Assembly: GCA_030833445.1 (NCBI GenBank)
Contig: JAURHD010000007.1
Span: 62,001-126,000 of the forward strand
Source of the DNA: Cephaloticoccus sp.
GTDB lineage: Bacteria; Verrucomicrobiota; Verrucomicrobiia; Opitutales; Opitutaceae
Length of the DNA stretch: 64,000 nucleotides
Direction of reading: 5' to 3'
Shown: positions 54,593 to 63,241 of the stretch, in pieces
How positions within the stretch are numbered: position 1 is the first letter of the stretch
Layout: each line of letters starts with the position of its first letter
Program-made: the position numbers and the translations under genes
Notes under the pieces: generated by a model
Seen by the model: only the letters and a program-made list of their open reading frames with translations
Database searches by the model: none
Told to the model about the DNA's origin: nothing

Positions 54593-55540
54593 CTACTCCC
54601 GGTTGCGCGGGTGAAACTTGGCGTGCTGATCGATCAATCGCTTCGACTCGACCGCCGTGTAAATCTGGGTCGTAGAAATATTGGCGTGACCGAGCATTTC
54701 CTGGATCGCGCGCAAATCCGCTCCGCCGCTCAATAAATGCGTCGCAAATGAATGCCGCAACAAATGCGGTTTCACGGTCTTGTTGATACCGGCGAGTTTC
54801 GCGTATTTTTTAACGATAAACCACAGTGTCACGCGTGACAGTCCGTCGCCGCGTTCACTGAGAAAGAGTTGGCTGCCGGTGCGTGCCTTGACGAAATGCG
54901 GCCGCCCGGCCTCCAGCCAAACCTTGATCGCATCCGTCGCTTTGCCGCCAATGGGCACCACGCGCTCCTTCGAACCTTTGCCGAAAACCCGCAGGAATCC
55001 ATGCTCCAGATCGACCTGCTGAATCGTGAGACCACCAAGTTCCGAAACGCGCAGCCCACTGGAATAAAATAATTCCAACAAGGCCTTGTCGCGCAGCGCA
55101 TGCGGAGTGCCGCCGATGGGAGCCGCGAGCAGGCGCTCGACCTCGTTGGCGGTCAACGTGCCCGGGATGGAGCGGGTTTGCTTTGGACTGACGAGTAACG
55201 CGGTGAAATCATCATCCCGGTATTTTTCCCGCACGAGGTAGCGGGCAAGTCCCCGCAACGCCGTCAATTTACGCGCGAGGCTACTGACTTTGAGCTCATC
55301 GCCCGTAAGCGAATGAATCCATTGCGCAACCACATCACCCGGGGCCGTCCGCCAATCCTTCACCCCACGCCGCGTCAAAAAAGCGGCACACTGATCCAAG
55401 TCGGAGGCGTAGCTTTCCTGCGTCTTCGCCGACAGACCCCGTTCGAGGTCGATAAAGTTCAGATAGCCATCGATGTCCTCGGCCAAGCCGCCGGTGGATC
55501 GGCTGCGCAAACTCTGACGGATTGGCCGGCGGCCTTTCAC
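54593..55540 (-). CDS. xerD: Tyrosine recombinase, XerD type
   Basis: A 315-aa site-specific recombinase with the usual SAM-like N-terminal core-binding domain (EDIDGYLNFIDLERGLSAKT) and catalytic domain. Catalytic residues are all present: Arg in SSGLRVSELGGLTIQQVDLE, Lys in GKGSKERVVPIGG, His-x-x-Arg in PHLLRHSFATHLLSGGADLR, His in LGHANISTTQIY and the Tyr nucleophile in QIYTAVESKRL. Length and lack of mobile-element neighbours suggest the housekeeping XerC/D function (chromosome dimer resolution at dif). XerC versus XerD cannot be settled here. Confidence 0.9.
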   Translation of the reverse strand: MKGRRPIRQSLRSRSTGGLAEDIDGYLNFIDLERGLSAKTQESYASDLDQCAAFLTRRGVKDWRTAPGDVVAQWIHSLTGDELKVSSLARKLTALRGLARYLVREKYRDDDFTALLVSPKQTRSIPGTLTANEVERLLAAPIGGTPHALRDKALLELFYSSGLRVSELGGLTIQQVDLEHGFLRVFGKGSKERVVPIGGKATDAIKVWLEAGRPHFVKARTGSQLFLSERGDGLSRVTLWFIVKKYAKLAGINKTVKPHLLRHSFATHLLSGGADLRAIQEMLGHANISTTQIYTAVESKRLIDQHAKFHPRNRE

Positions 55541-55552
55541 GGCCGGGCAAAC

Positions 55553-55816
55553 TCAGTAACGCCGGCGCTGAAAGCCGCCGGGGCGCGGAGCATTTTGTTC
55601 CCGCACGCGATAGGTGATGCGGGCCTTTTCCAAATCGTAGGGACTCATCTCCATCTTCACCGTATCGCCGGTCGCGATCTTGATGAAGTGCTTGCGCAGC
55701 TTGCCCGAAATATGGGCCAGAACCACATGTCCGTTGGACAATTCTACCTTGAACATAGTGCCGGGGAGGACGGCGGCAACTTTGCCCTCTACCTCAATCG
55801 AATTCTCATCAGCCAT
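55553..55816 (-). CDS. infA: Translation initiation factor IF-1
   Basis: An 87-aa S1-type OB fold, slightly longer than E. coli IF-1 (72 aa) owing to a C-terminal extension rich in Arg/Gly ([15 protein letters not shown]). It starts [20 protein letters not shown] and contains [20 protein letters not shown] and [20 protein letters not shown], as in the family. It lies 12 nt upstream of the xerD-like gene on the same strand. The basic tail may add RNA contacts. Confidence 0.95.
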   Translation of the reverse strand: MADENSIEVEGKVAAVLPGTMFKVELSNGHVVLAHISGKLRKHFIKIATGDTVKMEMSPYDLEKARITYRVREQNAPRPGGFQRRRY

Positions 55817-55958
55817 AGATTGGGAGGGACGTAACAGGTGTAGCTTGGTTCATAGAAGATGGTGTGCGTGCGTAAAACCCACTTGTAAGCCTTATAAGCA
55901 CCCGGTAAGTCAAGGTTTTCCCCGTGGAGCGACTGCCGGAGGGGACTTACAACCCACC

Positions 55959-56498
55959 ATGGAACCCACCAAAAAGACCGCCCCTGAGTGTCCGTTTGAA
56001 AAACGGTTTCCCTCCCAACTTGTGCGGGATGACACGTTTTTCATGAGTCTGGCCTACAACCAGGCCATCGATGCCTGGCGGCAGGGAGAGGTGCCCATCG
56101 GCGCGGTAATCGAGCGCGACGGTGAAATTCTGGCCCTCGCCCACAATACAGTCGAGGCCGCTCACGACCCCACCGCCCACGCTGAAATTCTGGCCATCAC
56201 CCAGGCTGCGAATGCCATCGGCAACTGGCGGCTGGAAGGTTGCACCCTCTACGTCACCAAGGAGCCCTGTCCGATGTGCTCCGGGGCCACTCTGATGTCA
56301 CGGCTCAAACGCGTCTGCTATGCAGTCGGCGATCCCAAGATGGGCTGTCTCGGCGGGGCCACGGACCTCAATGCCCTGCCCCGCGTGAATCATCATCTCG
56401 AATTATCCAGTGGTGAAATCATGGCCGACGAATGCCGTCACCTCCTGCAGACTTTTTTCAAACTGAAACGCAGTGATGAAGACACACCGGGCGGTTGA
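55959..56498 (+). CDS. tadA: tRNA-specific adenosine deaminase
   Basis: Makes inosine at the wobble position of tRNA-Arg. The 179-aa protein has the deaminase zinc motifs HAEILAITQAANAI (His-Ala-Glu, about residue 68) and KEPCPMCSGATLMSRLKRVC (PCxxC, about residue 105), and the TadA C-terminal end LQTFFKLKR. An N-terminal extension of about 25 residues precedes the usual start; the ATG at 55959 is the first in the frame after the upstream intergenic region, and an internal ATG (MSLAYNQAIDAW) at about 56043 is a possible shorter start. Confidence 0.93.
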   Translation: MEPTKKTAPECPFEKRFPSQLVRDDTFFMSLAYNQAIDAWRQGEVPIGAVIERDGEILALAHNTVEAAHDPTAHAEILAITQAANAIGNWRLEGCTLYVTKEPCPMCSGATLMSRLKRVCYAVGDPKMGCLGGATDLNALPRVNHHLELSSGEIMADECRHLLQTFFKLKRSDEDTPGG

Positions 56499-56522
56499 CG
56501 TATCCGCGAGTCGGTGTAGGTT
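56495..56522 (+). promoter_or_regulatory. Possible sigma-70-type promoter of the superoxide dismutase gene (weak)
   Basis: TTGACG (56495-56500, five of six consensus bases) is followed after 16 nt by TAGGTT (56517-56522), a poor -10. It lies 40 nt before the sod ATG, overlapping the end of tadA. Confidence 0.3.
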
Positions 56523-56562
56523 GTCCTTTCCCGTAAATATCAAAACATAATCAATCAAGATC

Positions 56563-57195
56563 ATGGCATACGAACTCCCCCAATTAGCCTACGCGCCTAA
56601 CGCTCTCGAACCGCACATTGATGCCCGCACGATGGAAATTCATCACGGCAAGCACCATCAGGCTTACATCACCAACGCCAATAATTTCCTCAAGGATCAC
56701 GCCGATCTCGCTGCACTCTCGGTCAACGACCTGATCGCGGATCTGTCGAAGGTTCCTGAGGCGATCCGCGGCGGCCTCCGCAACAATGCGGGTGGCCACG
56801 CCAACCACTCCTTCTTCTGGACCATCCTCGGTCCGGGCAAGGGCGGCACGCCTTCCGGTGCGCTTGGTGATGCAATCACCGCAACCTTCGGTTCCTTCGA
56901 CGCCTTCAAGGAAGCCTTCGCCAAGGCCGGGGCCACGCGCTTCGGTTCAGGTTGGGCCTGGCTCTATGTGACCGCCGACAAGAAGCTCGCCGTCGGTTCC
57001 ACCGCCAATCAGGACAGCCCGTTGATGGGCACCGCCGTTGCTGGCATCGCTGGCAAACCCGTCATCGCCCTCGATGTCTGGGAACACGCCTACTACCTTA
57101 ACTACCAGAACAAGCGCCCCGACTATATCGCCGCCTTCTGGAACGTGGTAAATTGGGACGCCGGTGCGAAGAACTACGCCGCTGCGATCGCCTGA
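56563..57195 (+). CDS. Superoxide dismutase, Fe/Mn family
   Basis: Destroys superoxide. The 210-aa protein has all four metal ligands: His in [20 protein letters not shown] (about residue 26), His in [10 protein letters not shown] (about 80), and Asp/His in [19 protein letters not shown] (the family signature, about 170-175). Fe versus Mn preference cannot be settled from these residues alone. It is a single-gene unit followed by a strong bidirectional terminator. Confidence 0.96.
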   Translation: MAYELPQLAYAPNALEPHIDARTMEIHHGKHHQAYITNANNFLKDHADLAALSVNDLIADLSKVPEAIRGGLRNNAGGHANHSFFWTILGPGKGGTPSGALGDAITATFGSFDAFKEAFAKAGATRFGSGWAWLYVTADKKLAVGSTANQDSPLMGTAVAGIAGKPVIALDVWEHAYYLNYQNKRPDYIAAFWNVVNWDAGAKNYAAAIA

Positions 57196-57213
57196 TCGAA
57201 ATTCAGTTTCAAC

Positions 57214-57246
57214 AAAAAGCCGCACCTTTCGGGGTGCGGCTTTTTT
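57214..57246. terminator. Bidirectional terminator between sod and tolB
   Basis: Stem aaaaagccgcacc / ggggtgcggctttttt around loop tttc gives a GC-rich hairpin with A and T tracts on opposite sides. It can end both the plus-strand sod transcript and the minus-strand tolB transcript (tolB stop at 57266). Confidence 0.88.
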
Positions 57247-57265
57247 GTGAGTGGACGCTTCGTTT

Positions 57266-58459
57266 TCAGCGCCACCAGGCACTGGCTTGGATCACCGGAC
57301 CAAAGTTTACCGGACTCACGCCGACGCTGCGGCCGGTCTCGGTGTCCAAAATACAGATGCGCGTCGTTTTGCGGTCGCGTGCCGTATAGACGAGATGACG
57401 ACCATCACCGAGCCAGCAGGGTTCGATGCCGTCGAACGGGGCTCGGGATACCTGAGTCGCCGCACTGCGCTTAGAAAAATCGTAGACGGCAATCTGATAA
57501 CCGCTGCCGATACCGACCGTAAAAGCGATTTTGTTGGCGTCGACCTTGCACCAATCGGGTTCGGCGCAGTAACGGCTCAGGTTGGTCGGCACCCGGCTCA
57601 TCCCACCTCCCGCCACTGACATCGTGTAAAGTTGCGGACCGCCGGCGGCGTCGGAGGTAAATACGATGCGGGATCCATCTGGCGAGAAACAGGGCGAAGC
57701 CTCGACTGCGTCGGTGCGGGTCATCCGACGAATACCCCGGCCCTGCGCATTGCCGACATAAATTTCAGCATTACCTTCGCCGCTCAACACCATCGCTACT
57801 TGCTGACCATTGGGACTGAAGCGTGCCCCGCTGTTGGTGCCCTTGAAGCTTACAAACGAGGAGCGTTGGTAATTGCTCAGGTTGATCTCGAAAATGTCAG
57901 GAAAGCCCGAGCGAAAGAAACTCGTGTAGATGATTTTACTACCGTCCGCCGACCAGCGTGGCGTCATCGCCTGCGCATTATCGCGCGTAATCTGCTTCAC
58001 ATCCCCAAAGAAAAGGTCGGAAGTGTAGATCTCTTTCTTGCCCGTGCGTTCGCCGATAAAGGTGAGCTTGGCGGAGAAATAGCCCTTGAGCCCAATCCCA
58101 TTGGTGCGCTCCACGGCGATGTCGGCGGCCCGCAACAGCGCTTCCCGTGCGGTGGATCCGCTCGCCACCTCCGAATGCACCGAATCACCGGAACTGCGGG
58201 TAATGTCCACCCGGACTTGGTTGCCCGCGACTTGGGTAAACTTGATATCGTAGCTATAACCACTACCGGTCAGGCGATAACGACCGTGGGTGTTGAAGGC
58301 CTGCTGGGCCAGCCCATTGAGTTCGGGCACGTTGGCCGTGACCTTGACGGGGACGGTCTTGAGATTTGCGTCAATGATCAGGTCACCAAGATCTCGAGCC
58401 GCAAACGCCGCGGTGAGACCAAGAACACAGAAGAGGAAAATACGGGTAAGATTTTGCAT
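57266..58459 (-). CDS. tolB: Tol-Pal system periplasmic protein TolB
   Basis: A 397-aa periplasmic beta-propeller of the Tol-Pal envelope-stability system. A signal peptide (MQNLTRIFLFCVLGLTAAFA) precedes the N-terminal TolB domain, and the C-terminal part has several propeller blades with repeated SPDG/SADGSKI-type turns (RWSADGSKIIYTSFF, FSPNGQQVAMVLSG, FSPDGSRIVFTSDA). The pal and tolQRA genes are not adjacent, but the length and domain order fit TolB. Confidence 0.88.
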   Translation of the reverse strand: MQNLTRIFLFCVLGLTAAFAARDLGDLIIDANLKTVPVKVTANVPELNGLAQQAFNTHGRYRLTGSGYSYDIKFTQVAGNQVRVDITRSSGDSVHSEVASGSTAREALLRAADIAVERTNGIGLKGYFSAKLTFIGERTGKKEIYTSDLFFGDVKQITRDNAQAMTPRWSADGSKIIYTSFFRSGFPDIFEINLSNYQRSSFVSFKGTNSGARFSPNGQQVAMVLSGEGNAEIYVGNAQGRGIRRMTRTDAVEASPCFSPDGSRIVFTSDAAGGPQLYTMSVAGGGMSRVPTNLSRYCAEPDWCKVDANKIAFTVGIGSGYQIAVYDFSKRSAATQVSRAPFDGIEPCWLGDGRHLVYTARDRKTTRICILDTETGRSVGVSPVNFGPVIQASAWWR

Positions 58460-58562
58460 GAATGAAAGTCGGGCTTAAGGTTATTACTTCGGGGCATTTC
58501 TATTTACACGCCCAGAAGGCATAACAACTTAATTTCCTCCCAGTTCCCATCATTTTACACCC

Positions 58563-59660
58563 GTGACTACCGAAGACATCAAGAACCAGCTCAAACAAGT
58601 GAAGTATCCCGGCTTCAGCCGCGACATTGTCTCCTTCGGTCTGGTCCGTTCGGCAGGCTTTGTGGACGGGACCGTCAAGGTATCGCTGGCCCTGACCACC
58701 AACGATCCCAAGGTCCCCCTCCAACTGAAGGCCGAGGTGGACCAATGCCTGCGTGCGATGCCCGGGGTGACTGAGACCATCATCGATATCGCCGTCAGTG
58801 CGGTTAAAACGCCGGCCTCCAGCGGGACCGGCGGAAATCTGGCCGGCGGAGCCCAGTTGCCCAAAGGGATCAAACACGCCGTGGCAATCGCCTCCGGCAA
58901 AGGCGGGGTCGGCAAAAGCACATTTTCCGTCAACCTCGCCTGCGCCATGGCCCAGCTGCTGACCAAGGAAGGCCGCCCTGGGCGCGTCGGCTTGATGGAT
59001 TGCGATATCTACGGTCCGAGTGTGCCTCTGATGATGGGACTGAGCGGCCGGCCTAATTTTGAAGGTGAAGGCGCTGATGCGGTGCTAATCCCGATGGAGC
59101 ACCATGGCGTCAAGGTGATGAGCATGGGCTTTCTCGTGGATGACAATACGCCCGTGGTCTGGCGCGGCCCCATGATCATGAAGACGGTCCAGCAATTCGT
59201 CCAAAACGTGAAATGGGGCGAATTGGACATTCTCCTGATCGATCTGCCGCCCGGCACCGGTGATGCACAACTCTCGCTCGTGCAAACCCTGCCCCTGGAT
59301 GGAGCCGTGCTTGTGACCACCCCTCAGGCTGCCGCCACCAACGTGGCCCGCAAGGGCGGTTTGATGTTTCAGAAGGTCAATGTGCCGCTGATCGGAGTAG
59401 CCGAAAACATGAGCTACTTCGTCGATCCGGCAGGGGGGCGTCATGAACTCTTCGGCAGCGGCGGCGGTGCGGCCACGGCGGAAAAACTTGGGACCGTGCT
59501 CCTGGGCCAGGTGCCTTTGGTGCCGGAAATCCGCGAAGGCGGGGACTTGGGACAACCAATCGTGGTGCGACAACCCGCAAACATGGCCTCGGAAATCTTC
59601 CGCGATATTGCCGGCGGCATGTTGGCGCATTTGGATCGCAAATCCGTGTCACATACATGA
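58563..59660 (+). CDS. Mrp/NBP35-type P-loop ATPase, iron-sulfur carrier-like
   Basis: A 365-aa protein with an N-terminal MIP18/DUF59 domain (residues about 1-80) and a P-loop domain: IASGKGGVGKSTFSVNLACA (Walker A, residues 109-128), MDCDIYGPSVPLMMG, LIDLPPGTGDAQLSL. ApbC/Mrp relatives usually hold a CxxC after NMSYF that binds the transferred cluster; here the site reads NMSYFVDPAGG (residues 282-292), with both cysteines lost. The GTG at 58563 is the start. The gene may still assist Fe-S assembly or act as an ATPase, but by a different mode. Confidence 0.87.
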   Translation: MTTEDIKNQLKQVKYPGFSRDIVSFGLVRSAGFVDGTVKVSLALTTNDPKVPLQLKAEVDQCLRAMPGVTETIIDIAVSAVKTPASSGTGGNLAGGAQLPKGIKHAVAIASGKGGVGKSTFSVNLACAMAQLLTKEGRPGRVGLMDCDIYGPSVPLMMGLSGRPNFEGEGADAVLIPMEHHGVKVMSMGFLVDDNTPVVWRGPMIMKTVQQFVQNVKWGELDILLIDLPPGTGDAQLSLVQTLPLDGAVLVTTPQAAATNVARKGGLMFQKVNVPLIGVAENMSYFVDPAGGRHELFGSGGGAATAEKLGTVLLGQVPLVPEIREGGDLGQPIVVRQPANMASEIFRDIAGGMLAHLDRKSVSHT

Positions 59661-59728
59661 CATCCTTGCAAAATCACTGGCATTGACAGCACCGGTCTCG
59701 TTGCTCTCATTTACCAACTGAACGAGGA

Positions 59729-59986
59729 ATGACTTTACCTGCCAAAGAGCCCGAGACGTCTCGCGAATTCGTCAAACAATCCAGCTTGTATCAGGAATTT
59801 TTGGCCGAGCGGGATGAGATTTTGAAGCACAAGTGGCTCGAGTCCGAGCGGCTGGGCTACGATATTGGCTTTGAGCGCGCCCTCCTCGACTGGATCCGCA
59901 AACACCGCGAAGGTTGGCGTTCCGCGCGCCGTCTGCACCAACCGGAAAGTCAAGGTTCAGTGGTCCGGATGCCCAAGCAGCGCTGA
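59729..59986 (+). CDS. Small conserved hypothetical protein
   Basis: An 85-aa basic protein starting MTLPAKEPETSREFVKQSSL. It continues YQEFLAERDEILKHKWLESE and ERALLDWIRKHREGWRSARR, a helix-rich, Arg/Lys- and Trp-containing pattern that seems conserved in character, though I cannot name its family. It lies 68 nt after the Mrp gene, same strand, before the rpmG terminator. Possibly a nucleic-acid or ribosome-associated protein; that is a guess from its basic charge. Confidence 0.6.
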   Translation: MTLPAKEPETSREFVKQSSLYQEFLAERDEILKHKWLESERLGYDIGFERALLDWIRKHREGWRSARRLHQPESQGSVVRMPKQR

Positions 59987-60007
59987 GCATTCCTGATCAG
60001 TGGGCAC

Positions 60008-60034
60008 AAAAAAGCCGGGATAAACCCGGCTCTT
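60008..60034 (-). terminator. Terminator of rpmG
   Basis: Stem agccggg (60013-60019) / cccggct (60025-60031) with a 5-nt loop. Read on the minus strand it is followed by a run of six T, so it ends the rpmG transcript. On the plus strand it lies 26 nt after the small conserved ORF and has only a weak T tract. Confidence 0.82.
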
Positions 60035-60056
60035 GGTCGAAACCATAACCGTCAGG

Positions 60057-60221
60057 TTATTTGATCTCTTTATGCAGCGTGTGCCGCTTGAGGAAGGGAT
60101 TATACTTCTTCTTCTCGATACGCTCAGTGACGGTTTTCTTGTTCCGCTTGGTGAGGTAACGGGAGACGGGCTTGCCCTCTTTACGGGCTTCGGTGCATTC
60201 GAGGATGACGTTTTCTTGCAT
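60057..60221 (-). CDS. rpmG: 50S ribosomal protein L33
   Basis: A 54-aa protein, [20 protein letters not shown], then [20 protein letters not shown] and [14 protein letters not shown]. This is the L33 pattern (ECT.., [19 protein letters not shown]). Only one Cys remains (ECT), so it is the zinc-free form. The frame reaches 60278, but the ATG at 60221 gives the normal length. A terminator follows. Confidence 0.95.
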   Translation of the reverse strand: MQENVILECTEARKEGKPVSRYLTKRNKKTVTERIEKKKYNPFLKRHTLHKEIK

Positions 60222-60298
60222 GATTGAAAGGTGTGAAGGGTCAGAGCAAAGCCCGCGACCTCTACAGAGCAATCCCAAAGTTTGCCCCGGGATCGGCC

Positions 60299-61639
60299 TC
60301 AGTAGCGCTTATCGGTCAAGGGCAGCATGACCCCCCGGCGGAACAAGGTTACCTGCCCCGCGCTGGATGAAACCACGATCGCGATGCATTGGGCGATCAG
60401 GCTGATGGCCGCCGCCGCGGCATGGCGACTGCCCAAACCACTCGGCAAAGTGTGTTCGGTATCAACCGCTTGGATCAAACTGCCGGCCGATTCCACCACC
60501 CCATCTCCGCCGATCAAAAAAGCGCCATCGATGGATGAAAACTCCTTGATGGTCTCATCCATGAACGGATTGAGAATATTACGATCCTCTTCCTTGTAGC
60601 CGTAGAAGGGATTAAGGACGAGTGGCTTGGCGTATTTGGCCACTTTTTCGATGTCACCAACGACAAAGAGACAGCCCACTGGTTTACCCTCACGCCCTTC
60701 CACCGCCAGTTCGGTGGCCACGGCAATCAAACGTTCAAGCACCTCGGGCTTCACGTCATCGGGCAGCAGGTCCTGCTGTCCGGTCAACAAGGTCTGAAAC
60801 TCGCGCTCGATATCCACCACCGTCAGGGTATCGAACTGATTGCTGCCCGCCACGCCGCCTACACAGCAAATGCGGTCCTTGAAGGTAATTACCCCACGAG
60901 TCAGAGCCACGAGAATGGCACTGCGCAATTGGGCCATGCGTTGCGTCGAAAACGACCGCACCTGCAAAGTGACGTTGAATTCCTTCTGATCTTCACTGGA
61001 TTCAATCGGATTGCGGGTGACTAAAATGGTTTTGCTGCGGGAACGCAGTGCCCCCGATTGGATGCCGCCGACAAAAGTATCACCGAACACCATGATAGAG
61101 TCGCACCCCGAGCCCTTGGCGACGCGCTGGGCTTCCTGAAACATCAGCCGGTTGATTCGGTTCTGTTGGGCCTGCACCGGGCGGATGCTGCCAAATCCGC
61201 CGATCAGCCGTTCATACAGCGTATCGAGATCGGGTGCGCTCGTCAGGTTCTCCACCAGTTCGCGCTCCCTGACCTGCCGTGCAATCGAGGCCAGCACCTG
61301 CAGATAATCGCGCGCCTTCTCCCCGGCGATCAGCATGACGATCAAGTGCACGCGTTCGTCATCCTTGGCTCCCTCATGGCGCACCCCCGCCCGGCTGCGG
61401 CCAATCGCGAGCACATAGCGGCGGTTCATTTTCACGCGCACATGCGGCAAGGAAACGCCCAGGCCCAAATACGTGGTCATGGTGCTTTCCCGGGCCAGCA
61501 GGCCGCGCAAAAGCGACTCCGGTTTCAGGTCGCTGAATTTTGAAACACTAACCGCGAGCAATTCCTCCAACGCGCCACGCAAGGTGACACTGTGCAGATC
61601 AATGATCCGGCTGCGGGCGATGATCTTTTCTAGCCGCAT
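60299..61639 (-). CDS. PTS EIIA domain fused to a DacZ-like diadenylate cyclase
   Basis: A 446-aa three-part protein. Residues 1-145 are a PtsN-type EIIA domain with the phospho-acceptor His66 in [20 protein letters not shown]. Residues about 160-255 look like the pyruvate-kinase C-terminal-like domain found in archaeal DacZ. Residues about 300-446 form a DisA_N diadenylate cyclase: [23 protein letters not shown] (371-373) in [15 protein letters not shown], and [20 protein letters not shown] (401-420), the catalytic DGA and RHA motifs. So it should make c-di-AMP from two ATP, with EIIA as a likely phosphorylation-responsive input. The frame starts at an ATG at 61639. It lies between rpmG and nuoA. 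Confidence 0.85.
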   Translation of the reverse strand: MRLEKIIARSRIIDLHSVTLRGALEELLAVSVSKFSDLKPESLLRGLLARESTMTTYLGLGVSLPHVRVKMNRRYVLAIGRSRAGVRHEGAKDDERVHLIVMLIAGEKARDYLQVLASIARQVRERELVENLTSAPDLDTLYERLIGGFGSIRPVQAQQNRINRLMFQEAQRVAKGSGCDSIMVFGDTFVGGIQSGALRSRSKTILVTRNPIESSEDQKEFNVTLQVRSFSTQRMAQLRSAILVALTRGVITFKDRICCVGGVAGSNQFDTLTVVDIEREFQTLLTGQQDLLPDDVKPEVLERLIAVATELAVEGREGKPVGCLFVVGDIEKVAKYAKPLVLNPFYGYKEEDRNILNPFMDETIKEFSSIDGAFLIGGDGVVESAGSLIQAVDTEHTLPSGLGSRHAAAAAISLIAQCIAIVVSSSAGQVTLFRRGVMLPLTDKRY

Positions 61640-61685
61640 GGATTTGCCCGATGATTAATTGGCGGCCGCCGGGTGAATCCGTGGA

Positions 61686-62057
61686 TTATTTTTCCCACTC
61701 CAATGCACCCTTCTTGATTTCATAGAAGAGGCCGAGGACTAGCACCCCGACAAAGAAGAGCACCGGCCCGAGGATGGCGATGTGATTGGCGAGAAATTCG
61801 CGGTAGACGAAACTAAGCGGAATCAGGAAAACCACCTCGATGTCGAAAATGATGAAGAGCATCGCGGTGACATAAAACTTCACCGAAAAACGGGAGTGCA
61901 CGATCCCTTCCGCCGGGACGCCGCATTCATAGGCCGTATCCTTGATGCTGTTTTTCCGGGAGCGCTGCCCGAACAGGTGCGTGGCACCGATGACCAATCC
62001 GGCAATACCGGCGGCCAGCACAGCTTGGATCAAAAACGGAAGATACGTCGATGTCAT
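61686..62057 (-). CDS. nuoA: NADH-quinone oxidoreductase subunit A
   Basis: Membrane subunit of complex I. The 123-aa protein has three hydrophobic helices (about residues 6-28, 62-85, 93-115) and the family segments YECGVPAEGIVHSRFSVKFY and AMLFIIFDIEVVFLIPLSF. The start ATG at 62057 (MTSTYLPFLIQAVLAAGIAG) is preferred over a TTG at 62093. The rest of the nuo operon is not in the window. The EIIA-cyclase gene follows 47 nt downstream on the same strand. Confidence 0.94.
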   Translation of the reverse strand: MTSTYLPFLIQAVLAAGIAGLVIGATHLFGQRSRKNSIKDTAYECGVPAEGIVHSRFSVKFYVTAMLFIIFDIEVVFLIPLSFVYREFLANHIAILGPVLFFVGVLVLGLFYEIKKGALEWEK

Positions 62058-62098
62058 CACTTCTAAATTCACGGCGCACAGGGCGGCTGACAAGCGGT

Positions 62099-63133
62099 TT
62101 ATTCGTCCAGCTTGATGAACCTGGCCGACTTGGTGTCATCCGAGCCGACACCCAGCATCTGGGCGAACTCGAGCGTCCGGATATCCTCGGAGACTGGAAC
62201 GAACCCCGAGAGCTTGCGCCAACGGTTGATGCGATCGAGCATGAGTGAATCCAGCATGACCGGATCGCGACTAAGCCAGAGCAAGGGCTCGGAGACCGAA
62301 TAGAGCGAATTGAAGAACGGCCCGCCGATGTATTGGTAATGTTGCAGGCTCACAATGGTGCAGGCCCACGTCTGGCGCAGCTCCGGAATCGCACTCATTT
62401 CGGCCACCGCCGCCGGGGCGTTGGCGGGACTGCGGAAAAAGCGCGCCGTGTTGGACGCATTCCACAATGTCGCATTCACGAGCGAACCGTTGACGCCCAG
62501 CGTGGGGTGATCGGTGTAGACCGGCAGATTAATCCAGAAATCCGCATCGAGGAACAACGGCGTGGCGAGGAAACTTTTACGATCTTCGTCCTTGGTTGAA
62601 TTATTCGGCACTCCCTTGGTCTGCGATTCGGCAAAAATAGGATCAAAACGTTGCGGCAACGGGCTGTCGTAAAACCAAACCGGATCAAAGAAACGACCCG
62701 ATTCCAAAACATAGATCTGATGCCCGGGGAAGGCCGACACGCCGTTGGCCAGTGATGGCAGGTAACCGGTCATGCGCAGGCGCAACTGGTTCAGACCCAC
62801 CAAAAAAATATCCTCTTTTTCGAAACCACGGCGCTCCAAGGCGCTGATAACGGATTTCACCAAGGGTATCGGTGTCGCCATGCCCGGACCGGAGTCAGCA
62901 TAGATTTTCAACCCCACCTTTTTCTTGGCGCCCGGGACGAGTTTTCGGCCTGAACTCTGTTCAAAATTACTGAGCAGCAATTCCACTTCACGGTCGTAGG
63001 ACGCTTGGCTGAAATCAGGTAGCCGGGCTTCCCAGATGGGTAGATTTTCAACCGGTGCCGGGGCGTCCGCCGCGCGCAAAGTGGGCACCAAGGCCATTAA
63101 AATCGCCGCAAAAATGTAAAAACGCATATGCAT
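62099..63133 (-). CDS. DUF362-like secreted protein
   Basis: A 344-aa protein with a signal peptide (MHMRFYIFAAILMALVPTLR, cleavage near AADA). The mature part contains the segments KVGLKIYADSGPGMATPIPL and SVISALERRGFEKEDIFLVG, which resemble the DUF362 fold; no Cys-rich Fe-S site is present. It continues with aromatic-rich repeats (FFDPVWFYDSPLPQRFDPIF). The ATGs at 63133 and 63127 are equally good; the long frame to 63643 overlaps dnaG and is rejected. Function unknown, predicted periplasmic. It diverges from dnaG. Confidence 0.65.
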   Translation of the reverse strand: MHMRFYIFAAILMALVPTLRAADAPAPVENLPIWEARLPDFSQASYDREVELLLSNFEQSSGRKLVPGAKKKVGLKIYADSGPGMATPIPLVKSVISALERRGFEKEDIFLVGLNQLRLRMTGYLPSLANGVSAFPGHQIYVLESGRFFDPVWFYDSPLPQRFDPIFAESQTKGVPNNSTKDEDRKSFLATPLFLDADFWINLPVYTDHPTLGVNGSLVNATLWNASNTARFFRSPANAPAAVAEMSAIPELRQTWACTIVSLQHYQYIGGPFFNSLYSVSEPLLWLSRDPVMLDSLMLDRINRWRKLSGFVPVSEDIRTLEFAQMLGVGSDDTKSARFIKLDE

Positions 63134-63241
63134 GTGTCGCCTAAAAACTGTCGATGTTTCCTCCACAAGTCGGGAAACTTGACAGCACGCCCCCCCGGTT
63201 GAAAGTGCATTCTTTGCGTCTACCCGGCGCATCGCTGATAA

